Source: an uncultured Clostridia bacterium
GTDB lineage: Bacteria > Bacillota > Clostridia > Oscillospirales > Oscillospiraceae
Assembly (NCBI GenBank): GCA_946539175.1
Contig: CAMNHH010000103.1
Coordinates: 1 to 7,620 of the forward strand
Direction: 5' to 3'
Length of the DNA stretch: 7,620 nucleotides
Notes under the pieces: model-generated
Seen by the model: the letters and a program-made list of their open reading frames with translations, nothing else
Database searches by the model: none
Told to the model about the DNA's origin: nothing
Part shown: one piece after another, positions 1 to 5,491 of the stretch
How positions within the stretch are numbered: the stretch's first letter is position 1
How the letters are laid out: each line of letters starts with the position of its first letter
Position numbers and translations under genes: made by a program

Positions 1-55
1 GAGCAGCTGATTCGTAATCAGCAGGTCGCCGGTTCAAGTCCGGCCAGTAGCTCCA
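1..55 (+). tRNA. tRNA-Thr (anticodon CGU), 5' end cut by the window edge
   Basis: The fragment begins in the 3' strand of the D stem (GAGC, 1-4). The anticodon stem GCTGA/TCAGC (6-10, 18-22) encloses the loop TTCGTAA (11-17), whose anticodon CGT reads the threonine codon ACG. The variable region AGGTC is followed by the T arm GCCGG-TTCAAGT-CCGGC (28-44), the 3' acceptor strand CAGTAGC (45-51), discriminator T (52) and an encoded CCA (53-55). The 5' acceptor strand and most of the D arm lie outside the window. A U discriminator with an encoded CCA is usual for threonine tRNAs of Firmicutes. tRNA 3' ends are common integration sites, which may explain the gene-poor DNA that follows. Confidence 0.95.
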
Positions 56-59
56 TTGA

Positions 60-102
60 AAAAACCCTTGATTTTCCTAAGAAAATCGAGGGTTTTTCCT
101 TT
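60..102 (+). terminator. Rho-independent terminator of the tRNA-Thr gene
   Basis: A 17-bp inverted repeat pairs 60-76 with 81-97 around a CTAA loop, with a single G-T wobble, and is followed by a pyrimidine tract CCTTTTTCTT. It starts five bases after the tRNA CCA end. The A-rich left arm and T-rich right arm mean it could also act on transcription from the other side. Confidence 0.85.
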
Positions 103-137
103 TTCTTCCGGCCTCAATTTTGGCCGATTTTTCGGGT

Positions 138-159
138 TTTGGCGTCCGTTTGGCGTCCG
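138..159. repeat. Tandem 11-bp direct repeat TTTGGCGTCCG x2
   Basis: TTTGGCGTCCG occurs at 138-148 and again directly at 149-159. A looser relative, TTTGGCGCAC, lies at 192-201. Short repeats of this kind about 100 bp inside a tRNA end resemble arm-type binding sites of tyrosine integrases, but no integrase gene and no second copy of the tRNA end are present here, so that role is only a guess. Confidence 0.45.
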
Positions 160-207
160 AGCCCGGTTTTTTTTTCATTTTGGGCGCATGTTTTGGCGCA
201 CACAAAG

Positions 208-252
208 AAAGACCAGGCAGCGGATTTTGTGTCTGCTGCCTGGTCTTTTTTA
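208..252 (+). terminator. Strong hairpin with T tract, probable intrinsic terminator
   Basis: Perfect 14-bp stem: 208-221 (AAAGACCAGGCAGC) pairs with 235-248, enclosing a 13-base loop, and the T run continues to 252. No gene that it would end is recognisable directly upstream, so it may be what is left of a lost transcription unit. The A-rich left arm makes bidirectional action possible. Confidence 0.7.
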
Positions 253-319
253 TGCCTGTTTCTTTCGGAGAAGGGCGTCGGCAATATATTCCGTTGCCTT
301 CTGCTTATAGCGGTTTGTA

Positions 320-466
320 ATGTATAGGAGATCAAAAGGCAGGAATCCTGTTTATGTCCTGTTCAATCGTGACTGGGGCGGAAAAGATATGGACGATAAT
401 GGCGTTGTGGTGCTAGTCGCAGACGGAGAAGTTATTGAAGTAGGCCATAAAGACATTGCCTTCTGA
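320..466 (+). CDS. Small hypothetical ORF or gene remnant (48 aa)
   Basis: An ATG at 320 opens 48 codons ending in TGA (464-466). The product is polar and ends in a stretch likely to form beta strands (VVVLVADGEVIEVGHKDIAF), and it contains VYVLFNRDWGG. The reading frame is closed by a TAG at 308, so it cannot extend upstream. There is no clear ribosome binding site before 320. An internal ATG at 389 is preceded by GGCGGAAAAG and would give only 25 residues. I do not recognise the family. It could be a genuine small protein of a mobile element or the end of an eroded gene. In support of past coding, the segment is conspicuously protein-like and stop-free compared with the surrounding non-coding DNA. 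Confidence 0.35.
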   Translation: MYRRSKGRNPVYVLFNRDWGGKDMDDNGVVVLVADGEVIEVGHKDIAF

Positions 467-506
467 TTGATCGGCAAATTCCATTTTGTCGAGGGACTAA
501 GAGGAA

Positions 507-560
507 AGGCGTTGTCTCAAAACAGCGATAACAAGCTGAATTGAGGCAACGCCTCTTTCT
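507..560 (+). terminator. Hairpin with weak T tract, terminator-like
   Basis: A 14-bp stem pairs 507-520 (AGGCGTTGTCTCAA) with 541-554 (TTGAGGCAACGCCT), including one G-T wobble. The 20-base loop contains a small inner CAGC/GCTG stem, and CTTTCT follows. It lies 40 bp after the small ORF at 320-466 and could be its terminator. The tail is poor in T, so termination would be weak. The GTCTC...GAGGCA core is shared with the hairpin at 635-672. Confidence 0.5.
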
Positions 561-634
561 ATGGGGGCGGGTGCGGAGAGTTGGCTGGCAAGGGGCAAAA
601 AAAGAGCGCCAAAGTAAGCGTCAAATGAGCGAAG
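561..634. other. Spacer without recognisable coding content
   Basis: Together with 253-319 and 467-506 this stretch carries no ORF with a ribosome binding site, no promoter pair and no RNA gene that I can recognise. It contains AGCGCC...AAGCGTC near 606-621, a weak inverted relative of the GGCGTC repeats at 138-159. Confidence 0.4.
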
Positions 635-673
635 AAAAGGGGGCTGTCTCACTAACGAGGCAGCCCCTTTTTC
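635..673 (+). terminator. Strong intrinsic terminator upstream of the operon promoter
   Basis: A 16-bp stem pairs 635-650 (AAAAGGGGGCTGTCTC) with 657-672 (GAGGCAGCCCCTTTTT), with two G-T wobbles and the six-base loop ACTAAC. The right arm ends in five Ts. It insulates the promoter at 707-735 from upstream transcription. The arms could also work for a leftward transcript, but no leftward gene ends here. Confidence 0.75.
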
Positions 674-706
674 TGTAGCCGGGATCGGAAAAACAACGGC
701 ATTCTA

Positions 707-735
707 TTGACTTTTCCAGGGGAAAGACATATAAT
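707..735 (+). promoter_or_regulatory. Sigma-A promoter of the seven-gene operon
   Basis: The -35 box TTGACT (707-712) and the perfect -10 box TATAAT (730-735) are separated by exactly 17 bp. Transcription should start near 742, inside the palindrome at 734-747. That leaves a leader of about 40 nt before the preferred hydrolase start at 781. No other strong promoter is seen before 6128, so this one probably serves all seven genes. Confidence 0.85.
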
Positions 736-747
736 GAACATGTTCAT
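734..747. promoter_or_regulatory. Perfect 14-bp palindrome, probable TetR-family operator
   Basis: ATGAACATGTTCAT is identical to its own reverse complement. It overlaps the last two bases of the -10 box and covers the predicted transcription start, so a bound protein would block RNA polymerase. TetR-family repressors usually bind short palindromes placed this way, and the second gene of the operon encodes such a protein. The pairing of this site with that regulator is inferred. Confidence 0.75.
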
Positions 748-780
748 AAAAACTGTTTGACGCGGATGGAGATGATGCTG

Positions 781-1578
781 TTGCCAGGAAAAGAACCTGT
801 TTGTGCCTCGAAGAAGAGGAGCGGAGGGGGAAAGCGGCTGATCGCCCTCCTGCTGGTCCTGGCGATCCTGCTGGGCGGATGTGTATGGTATCTTGAGACC
901 TATTACCATGCGGATCTGCCGGCCATCGCCGCCTTTTCCGAGGGGGCCGGCGCAGAGGAAAATCGCATGGAAGACGGCAGCCTCACGTTTGGGAGGGGGG
1001 ACGAGTCCTTTGGACTGATCTTCTACCCGGGCGGAAAGGTGGAGCATACGGCCTACGTTCCGCTGATGCGGGAGCTGGCAGGCCGGGGCGTATTTTGTGT
1101 CCTCTGCGAAATGCCCTTCCGCCTGGCTGTCCTGGACCCCAAGGCAGCGGACGGCATTCCGGAGACCTTTCCGGAGGTCCGGCACTGGTATCTGGGAGGC
1201 CACTCCCTTGGCGGCGTCATGGCCGCGGACTATCTCGACGATCACCCGGAGGTGTTTGAAGGTCTGATCCTTCTGGCCGCCTATACTGAGGCGGACCTCT
1301 CCGACTCCGACCTGCGGGTGCTGTCTCTGTACGGCAGCGAGGATCGGGTCCTGAATCGGGACCGGTATGAGGAAGCCGGAGATAATCTTCCGAAAGATAC
1401 CCGGGAGATCGTCATCCCCGGCGGCTGCCATGCGTACTTTGGGATGTACGGCGCCCAGAGGGGAGACGGAATCCCCACCATTTCCGCTGCGGAGCAGATC
1501 CGGTTCACCGCCGAGACGATCCGGAACTGGCTGGCGGAGACTGAGGAAGGAGGCGGTGCCCTTGCCCAAGGTGATTGA
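781..1578 (+). CDS. Membrane-anchored alpha/beta hydrolase (Abhydrolase_5-like)
   Basis: This serine-hydrolase-fold protein probably acts at the outer face of the membrane. In the 265-residue product, residues 19-38 form a hydrophobic segment after a KKRSGGGKR basic stretch, and LLGGC (Cys34) could be read as a lipobox, so it is a single-pass or lipid anchor. The nucleophile elbow GHSLGG places Ser142. Asp188 in LYGSEDRVLN and His217 in GGCHAYFGMYG complete the expected triad. FGLIFYPGGKV (residues 77-87) matches a recurrent strand-loop of this family. Start choice: GGAGATGAT at 768-776 is one base from the ideal Shine-Dalgarno sequence and sits 9 nt before TTG 781. In-frame TTG 757 and ATGs at 766, 772 and 775 are alternatives with poorer spacing. 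It is the first gene of the operon, and its last 17 bases overlap the regulator gene. The substrate is unknown; release of an esterified ligand or import-linked hydrolysis would fit the context. Confidence 0.85.
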   Translation: MPGKEPVCASKKRSGGGKRLIALLLVLAILLGGCVWYLETYYHADLPAIAAFSEGAGAEENRMEDGSLTFGRGDESFGLIFYPGGKVEHTAYVPLMRELAGRGVFCVLCEMPFRLAVLDPKAADGIPETFPEVRHWYLGGHSLGGVMAADYLDDHPEVFEGLILLAAYTEADLSDSDLRVLSLYGSEDRVLNRDRYEEAGDNLPKDTREIVIPGGCHAYFGMYGAQRGDGIPTISAAEQIRFTAETIRNWLAETEEGGGALAQGD

Positions 1579-2119
1579 AAATCTTCGGGATCAGCTGCTG
1601 GCGGAGGCGCAGAGACAGATCTCCGAGCGGGGCTATGCCAGCACGACAATCCGCTCCATTGCTCGGGCCTGTGGCGTGGCAGCCGGTACGGTCTATAATT
1701 ATTTCCCATCCAAGGAGGTGCTGATCGCCACCTTCATGGCGGAGGACTGGAACGAGCGCCTGCTGGAGCTGCGGGCCTTGCAGGGGAGAGACGCGAAGGA
1801 AACCACGCAGGCCATCTGCGAAGCTCTGCGCGGCTTTACGGAAAAGCACAAGGCGCTGTTCTCAGATACGGAGGCAGAAAAGACCTTTGCAGCAGTCTTT
1901 CCCACCCGGCACCGGCAGCTGCGGGCGCAGATTGCCGAATTGATGGCACCCTTTTTCGGCCCTGCAGACGATGCCGAAGCGGAGTTCGGCGCGCAGTTTG
2001 CGGCGGAATCCATTCTGACCTGGATGACGGAGGGCGTTTCCTTTGACCACCTCTGGTCGATCCTTTCCAAACTTGTTCAAACAAAAGCGCAAGGAGGAAT
2101 ACCCAATGAGCAGCTTTGA
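1562..2119 (+). CDS. TetR-family transcriptional regulator
   Basis: A 185-residue protein, near the usual 190-200 of the family. Residues 8-55 carry the classical N-terminal helix-turn-helix: TTIRSIARACGV, then AAGTVYNYFPSKEVLI with the diagnostic YNYFPSKE recognition helix. The remainder is a helical ligand-binding and dimerisation domain with little recognisable sequence, as is typical. Start choice: AAGGAGG at 1547-1553 lies 8 nt before TTG 1562. An in-frame GTG at 1556 is too close to that site. Further upstream starts would run deep into the hydrolase gene. It overlaps the hydrolase by 17 bp and the next gene by 14 bp, which suggests translational coupling. It probably represses its own operon by binding the palindrome at 734-747 and lets go on binding a hydrophobic ligand. 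Being second in the operon rather than divergent is less common and gives negative autoregulation. Confidence 0.9.
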   Translation: MPKVIENLRDQLLAEAQRQISERGYASTTIRSIARACGVAAGTVYNYFPSKEVLIATFMAEDWNERLLELRALQGRDAKETTQAICEALRGFTEKHKALFSDTEAEKTFAAVFPTRHRQLRAQIAELMAPFFGPADDAEAEFGAQFAAESILTWMTEGVSFDHLWSILSKLVQTKAQGGIPNEQL

Positions 2120-3032
2120 AAATTTACGCATCGTAGACAACTTCTATCAGACGTCCCTCTATTTCCCCATGCCCACGGTCATCATCTCCACCCTCTGTGA
2201 GGACGGCAGCACGACCCTGGGACCCTACTCCCTGGTGCAGCCCTACTACGTGGCGGGCAAGGATTACTACGCCATGCTGCTGAGCTGCCGGAACTCGTCC
2301 AACACGGCCCAAAACATCCTGCGGAACGGGAAGTGCGCCATCAACTTCATCGACGACAAGCCCGCCACCTTCAAGGAGGCCGTCAAGCTCTCCTGGCCCG
2401 GCGACAAGCCCTCCGACAAGATGCCCAAGTGCAAATTCCGCCTGGAGAAGAGCCAGATTCAGGAACAGACCGGGGAGCTCCGTCCCATGGTTCTGACCGA
2501 CGCCATCCAGGCCATTGAGTGCACCTGGGTGCGCACCTTGGACGGAGCCGACCGGGATAAGCCCGGCCAGCTCAGCGGCTACGAGCCGCCCTATCATGAC
2601 TTCAACGGCATTACCAGCAAATTCGGCGCCCATTTCATCCTGCGGGTGGACCGGATCCTGATGAAGAAAAAGTACGCGGACGCCATCATCAACGGCGTCA
2701 CCGCCAGGGACTTCCCGCCGCTGCCCGTGGACTACGGCTACCGGGATTCCAAAAATTTCTGGTTCCACCGCAAGCGCCGTATGCGGGCTGAGCTGCTGCA
2801 GGTCCGCAAGGCCTCCCTGGAATCCGTCCGATATGCCGCAGACCGGGCCGACGACAAGGTGAAATTCACCGACGACGCCCTGGAGACCATCCTGGGCGTG
2901 CCCCGCGTCTTCCTGCCCGTGGTCCTCAAGGGCTGCGTCAGTTGGGCCAAGGAGAACAACGTCACCCTGGTCACCGCCGAGCATATGAAGATCATCAACG
3001 ACAAGCGGGCCAAGGAGAAGGCCCAAAAGTAG
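2106..3032 (+). CDS. Flavin-reductase-like FMN-binding protein with C-terminal PCP_red-like domain
   Basis: The 308-residue product starts with a split-barrel flavoprotein domain (about residues 10-215). Typical family features are MPTVIISTLCEDG (22-34), GPYSLVQPYYV (39-49) and RNSSNTAQNILRNGKCAINF (62-81), the flavin phosphate and isoalloxazine region. Members bind FMN and either reduce free flavin or act as flavin-dependent reductases. The C-terminal 55 residues (253-305), beginning VKFTDDALETILGVP and continuing with VLKGCVSWAKENNVTLVT, resemble PCP_red, the small helical domain first seen at the end of light-independent protochlorophyllide reductase B subunits. Ordinary flavin reductases of about 160-200 residues lack it. 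The ATG at 2106 has AGGAGG at 2092-2097, 8 nt away; the longer in-frame TTG at 2043 lies within the TetR gene. It ends 142 bp before the next gene. The flavin fold is clear, the PCP_red match tentative. Confidence 0.85.
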   Translation: MSSFENLRIVDNFYQTSLYFPMPTVIISTLCEDGSTTLGPYSLVQPYYVAGKDYYAMLLSCRNSSNTAQNILRNGKCAINFIDDKPATFKEAVKLSWPGDKPSDKMPKCKFRLEKSQIQEQTGELRPMVLTDAIQAIECTWVRTLDGADRDKPGQLSGYEPPYHDFNGITSKFGAHFILRVDRILMKKKYADAIINGVTARDFPPLPVDYGYRDSKNFWFHRKRRMRAELLQVRKASLESVRYAADRADDKVKFTDDALETILGVPRVFLPVVLKGCVSWAKENNVTLVTAEHMKIINDKRAKEKAQK

Positions 3033-3117
3033 GCAACAGGCATCAGGCATACTTCGTGACTCTTCAGGTTCAGACCCGCTCGTAGGGGACGGGTTCCCCG
3101 TCCCAAGGCAACAGGCA
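3032..3117. repeat. Intergenic repeat element: 8-bp GC-rich hairpin flanked by 11-bp direct repeats
   Basis: GGCAACAGGCA occurs at 3032-3042, overlapping the last base of the flavin-reductase stop codon, and again at 3107-3117. Between them GGGACGGG (3086-3093) pairs with CCCGTCCC (3097-3104) across the loop TTC. The design resembles the small dispersed hairpin repeats with a GTAGGGGACGGG core that I associate with Clostridia genomes, so this is probably one copy of a REP-like element inserted between two operon genes. With no T tract it is not a good terminator, though it may stabilise or attenuate the message. Confidence 0.55.
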
Positions 3118-3174
3118 ACAGATACGCGCAAGGGTGCGGCAGTTGCCCGTTCGGCATAAGAAAGGAAGGTAAAA

Positions 3175-4041
3175 ATGAAAGTTGTATTGGCAGGCGCGTT
3201 CGGCAACCTGGGCGCGGAAATTCTGAAGGTGCTCTGCGCATCGGGCCATGAGGTCGTGGCCGCTGATCTGAAGGAGCGTCCCGTGGAGGGAACCGCGGGG
3301 AAGTACACCTTCAAGTCCATCGACGCCACGAACCCCGAAACCCTCAAGGGCCTGTGTGACGGGGCCGAGGTGGTCATCACCACCATGGGCCTCACCGGGG
3401 CCTCCACCCGCTTCACAGCCTACGACATCGACCAGAGAGGCAATCTGAACCTCTATGCAGAGGCGAAACGGGCCGGCGTGAAGAAATTCAACTACATCTC
3501 CGTCATCTCCTGCGACGAGCCCGGCGCGGAGAAGGTCCCCATGCTCCACGCCAAATACCTGGTGGAGCAGGAGCTGAAAAAGCAGCCCATGGATTGGATC
3601 ATCTATCGCCCCACCGGTTATTTCTACGACATCGCCAAGGTCTTCAAGCCCTACGTGGAAAAGGGCGAGATGCAGCTTCTCAAGGGCTACGGCGGCGTCA
3701 AGGCCAACGTGGTTGACTGCCCCGATTTCGCAGCCTTCATCGTGGAGCATATGTGCGATCGGAACGTGACCTACAACGTGGGCGGCAAGGAGACCTATTC
3801 CTACGAGGAAATGGCAAAAATGTGCTTCGACGCGGCAGGCAAGCCCTGCAAGATCAAGTGGGCGCCCATCTGGCTCTTCGGCATCCTGGCCAATCTGCCC
3901 AAGATCAAGAAGGCAGGCAAGCACGACATCATTCTCTTCTCCAAGTGGACCCTGAGCCACAACCTGGTGGGAGACACCAAGGTGGGAGAGAAGAGCTTTG
4001 CGGCCTATCTGAAGGACTACTTCGGCAAGGAGGGCAAGTGA
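3175..4041 (+). CDS. NmrA-like NAD(P)-binding atypical short-chain dehydrogenase
   Basis: The 288-residue protein opens with a Rossmann motif, GAFGNLG at residues 7-13 (GxxGxxG), directly after strand MKVVLA. Asp31 at the end of the second strand would favour NAD over NADP, although nearby Lys33 and Arg35 leave this open. DATNPETLKGLCDGAEVVITTMG (50-72) is the usual fourth-strand region of atypical SDRs. FNYISVIS (105-112) and YRPTGYFYD (144-152) match the NmrA/extended-SDR core, and HAKYLVEQEL (125-134) stands where the active-site YxxxK would be. Lys127 is retained but the Tyr is replaced, so it may reduce a substrate by an unusual route or act as a redox sensor. The start has AAGGAAGG just upstream with suitable spacing. 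It is followed one base later by the DUF1295 gene. Atypical SDRs include enzymes acting on sugars, quinones and chlorophyllide vinyl groups; the substrate here is unknown. Confidence 0.85.
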   Translation: MKVVLAGAFGNLGAEILKVLCASGHEVVAADLKERPVEGTAGKYTFKSIDATNPETLKGLCDGAEVVITTMGLTGASTRFTAYDIDQRGNLNLYAEAKRAGVKKFNYISVISCDEPGAEKVPMLHAKYLVEQELKKQPMDWIIYRPTGYFYDIAKVFKPYVEKGEMQLLKGYGGVKANVVDCPDFAAFIVEHMCDRNVTYNVGGKETYSYEEMAKMCFDAAGKPCKIKWAPIWLFGILANLPKIKKAGKHDIILFSKWTLSHNLVGDTKVGEKSFAAYLKDYFGKEGK

Positions 4042-4042
4042 G

Positions 4043-4840
4043 ATGATGCATTGGGGACTGCTTGGGATCCTGTACGGGATCAGCCTGGTGCTCTGCGCCG
4101 TCGGTTTTGTCAAATTCGTCTATTTCCTCTCCATCGGCTATGGCCTGGCCGTGGCAGGGGAGGGCATTGCGATTGCAATTATGGCCCTTTCCCACGGCAC
4201 CTGGACGGTTGCTCTGCTGATCCAGTGCCTGCTCTTCGTAGTCTACGGCTTCCGCCTCTCCGGTTTCCTGCTGTTCCGGGAGCTGAAGAGCGCGGCTTAC
4301 CGCAAGACCTTGAACGCGGAAACCGACAAGCCCATGCCGGTCTTTGTCAAGGCCGTGATCTGGATCGTGGTGGCAGCCCTCTACGTGGCCCAGGTCAGCC
4401 CGGTTCTCTACCGGTCCCAGCTGGGAGGTGCGCCCCGAATCGGCTCCGTCTCCACCTGGATCGGCGCGGCGGTCATGCTGCTGGGCGTGATCCTGGAGTC
4501 TGCAGCAGATAAGCAGAAGAGCGCCTCCAAGAAAAAGAACCCCGATATGGTGGCCACCCAGGGCCTCTACAAGCTCTGCCGCTGCCCCAATTACTTCGGT
4601 GAAATCGTCTTCTGGACCGGCGTGCTGATCTCCGGCGTGACGATCCTGCGTGGCGCGCAGTGGGTGCTGGCCGTCATCGGCTACGTTTGCATCGTCTACA
4701 TCATGTTCAACGGAGCCCAGAGACTGGAGCGCCGTCAGAACAAGCGCTACGGCGGCAAAAAGGAATATCAGGAATACGTCAAAAAGACGCCCATTATCCT
4801 GCCCTTCCTGCCAATCTATCATCTGAACAAGAAAGACTGA
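4043..4840 (+). CDS. DUF1295 / steroid 5-alpha-reductase-like integral membrane protein
   Basis: A 265-residue polytopic protein with about seven hydrophobic spans (near 5-25, 27-48, 53-78, 102-122, 137-153, 188-205 and 207-224). The signature of the family is clear: ADKQK (155-159), Asn166 and GLYKLCRCPNYFGEI (174-188), then ERRQNKRYGGKKEYQEYVKKTP (229-250), the usual cytosolic tail before the final helix. Relatives include steroid 5-alpha reductases and isoprenylcysteine methyltransferases, which act on hydrophobic substrates at the membrane using NADPH or S-adenosylmethionine. Most DUF1295 members I recall have RHPNYFGE; here His is replaced by Cys (RCPNYFGE). The first ATG (4043) has AGGAGG at 4028-4033 with 9 nt spacing, inside the end of the SDR gene, so the two are tightly coupled. 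An ATG at 4046 is the alternative. Reduction of a ring double bond in a lipid-like molecule is the most natural reading but remains inferred. Confidence 0.85.
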   Translation: MMHWGLLGILYGISLVLCAVGFVKFVYFLSIGYGLAVAGEGIAIAIMALSHGTWTVALLIQCLLFVVYGFRLSGFLLFRELKSAAYRKTLNAETDKPMPVFVKAVIWIVVAALYVAQVSPVLYRSQLGGAPRIGSVSTWIGAAVMLLGVILESAADKQKSASKKKNPDMVATQGLYKLCRCPNYFGEIVFWTGVLISGVTILRGAQWVLAVIGYVCIVYIMFNGAQRLERRQNKRYGGKKEYQEYVKKTPIILPFLPIYHLNKKD

Positions 4841-4852
4841 GGCGCAGACCAG

Positions 4853-5491
4853 ATGAAAGAATTCTCCATTTCCATGGCACTTGTGGATTTCGTCCCAGTC
4901 CTGCTCTTTGCGGCGGCGGGCGTGATCCTGATGCGGGATCTCTACAATAAGATGAGCAAGGGCGCTTTCGCCCTCTTTGCCGCGGGGCTCATTGACGTGA
5001 CCTGCGCCGGCGCCCTCAAGGCCCTGTATAAGGTGCTGTATGCCGCTGGAATCTGTGACTTTACCCCCTTGAGCGACATGTTCTTCCCGGTCCAGTCCAT
5101 CGGTTTTCTGCTGACCGGGATCGGGATCCTGGCCATGCTGCTGCACCGCCAGGGGAAGAACGCCGTCTACGCAGCAGCGCCTCCTGTATTCTCCGGGACC
5201 TTTGCCTTTGTGGCCTGCATGGTCCTGGGCCTGGGGCTTCTGGACGGAGTGCTCTGCGTCCTGGCCAGAAAGCTGAAAAAGCCGGCACTGATCCTCTTTT
5301 TCCTCATCTCATTCGCCGCGTCACTTTGTATGGGCTATCTTTCTTCCAGGGCCTTTGCCAGGGCCTCTATGAACTGGATTGCAGAGGGCACCAACGTCCT
5401 CGGCCAGGGCGCTCTCCTGACCGGCGTACTTCTGGCCCACAAACACGGCCTGGGCCAATTGCGGCTGGAGAAAGGGAATGGATATGCTTGA
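4853..5491 (+). CDS. Polytopic membrane protein of unknown family
   Basis: The 212-residue product is mostly hydrophobic, with six or seven likely membrane helices (about 9-27, 37-63, 77-98, 105-138 as one or two, 145-163 and 174-196). Basic stretches (KKPAL, HRQGKN) lie between them. Several helices are glycine- and alanine-rich with small polar residues. I do not recognise the family and see no transporter or enzyme signature. It begins 12 bp after the DUF1295 stop; the ribosome binding site is poor (GAGGCG just after that stop), which suggests dependence on translation from upstream. It overlaps the next gene by 14 bp. Co-translation with enzymes for a hydrophobic substrate makes a membrane partner or carrier plausible, but nothing in the sequence proves it. 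Confidence 0.75.
   Translation: MKEFSISMALVDFVPVLLFAAAGVILMRDLYNKMSKGAFALFAAGLIDVTCAGALKALYKVLYAAGICDFTPLSDMFFPVQSIGFLLTGIGILAMLLHRQGKNAVYAAAPPVFSGTFAFVACMVLGLGLLDGVLCVLARKLKKPALILFFLISFAASLCMGYLSSRAFARASMNWIAEGTNVLGQGALLTGVLLAHKHGLGQLRLEKGNGYA

Noticed and set aside
56..310. 84-codon plus-strand ORF after the tRNA
   Set aside because: It reads through two terminator hairpins, is Phe- and Arg-rich from T- and CG-rich runs, and has no ribosome binding site.
1367..1561. Upstream extension of the TetR reading frame
   Set aside because: It overlaps the hydrolase coding sequence in another frame. The helix-turn-helix begins right after TTG 1562, which has an ideal ribosome binding site.
652..1569. 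305-codon open frame on the minus strand
   Set aside because: It runs across the operon promoter, the palindrome and the hydrolase gene, which has a full catalytic triad on the plus strand.
2068..2090. TTGTTCAAAC near the end of the TetR gene as a second operator
   Set aside because: It shares a GTTCA half-site with the palindrome, but no inverted partner is present at the right spacing and no promoter lies next to it.
2124..3416. 430-codon open frame on the minus strand
   Set aside because: It is antisense to the flavin-reductase and SDR genes, whose translations show family motifs. GC-rich third positions keep the opposite frame free of stops. The product has no recognisable motif.
3070..4113. 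347-codon open frame on the minus strand
   Set aside because: Shadow of the SDR gene; no ribosome binding site and no protein-like motifs.
3929..5146. 405-codon open frame on the minus strand
   Set aside because: It is antisense to the DUF1295 and membrane-protein genes. The translation is rich in His, Asp and Gln, as expected from the reverse complement of hydrophobic coding sequence.
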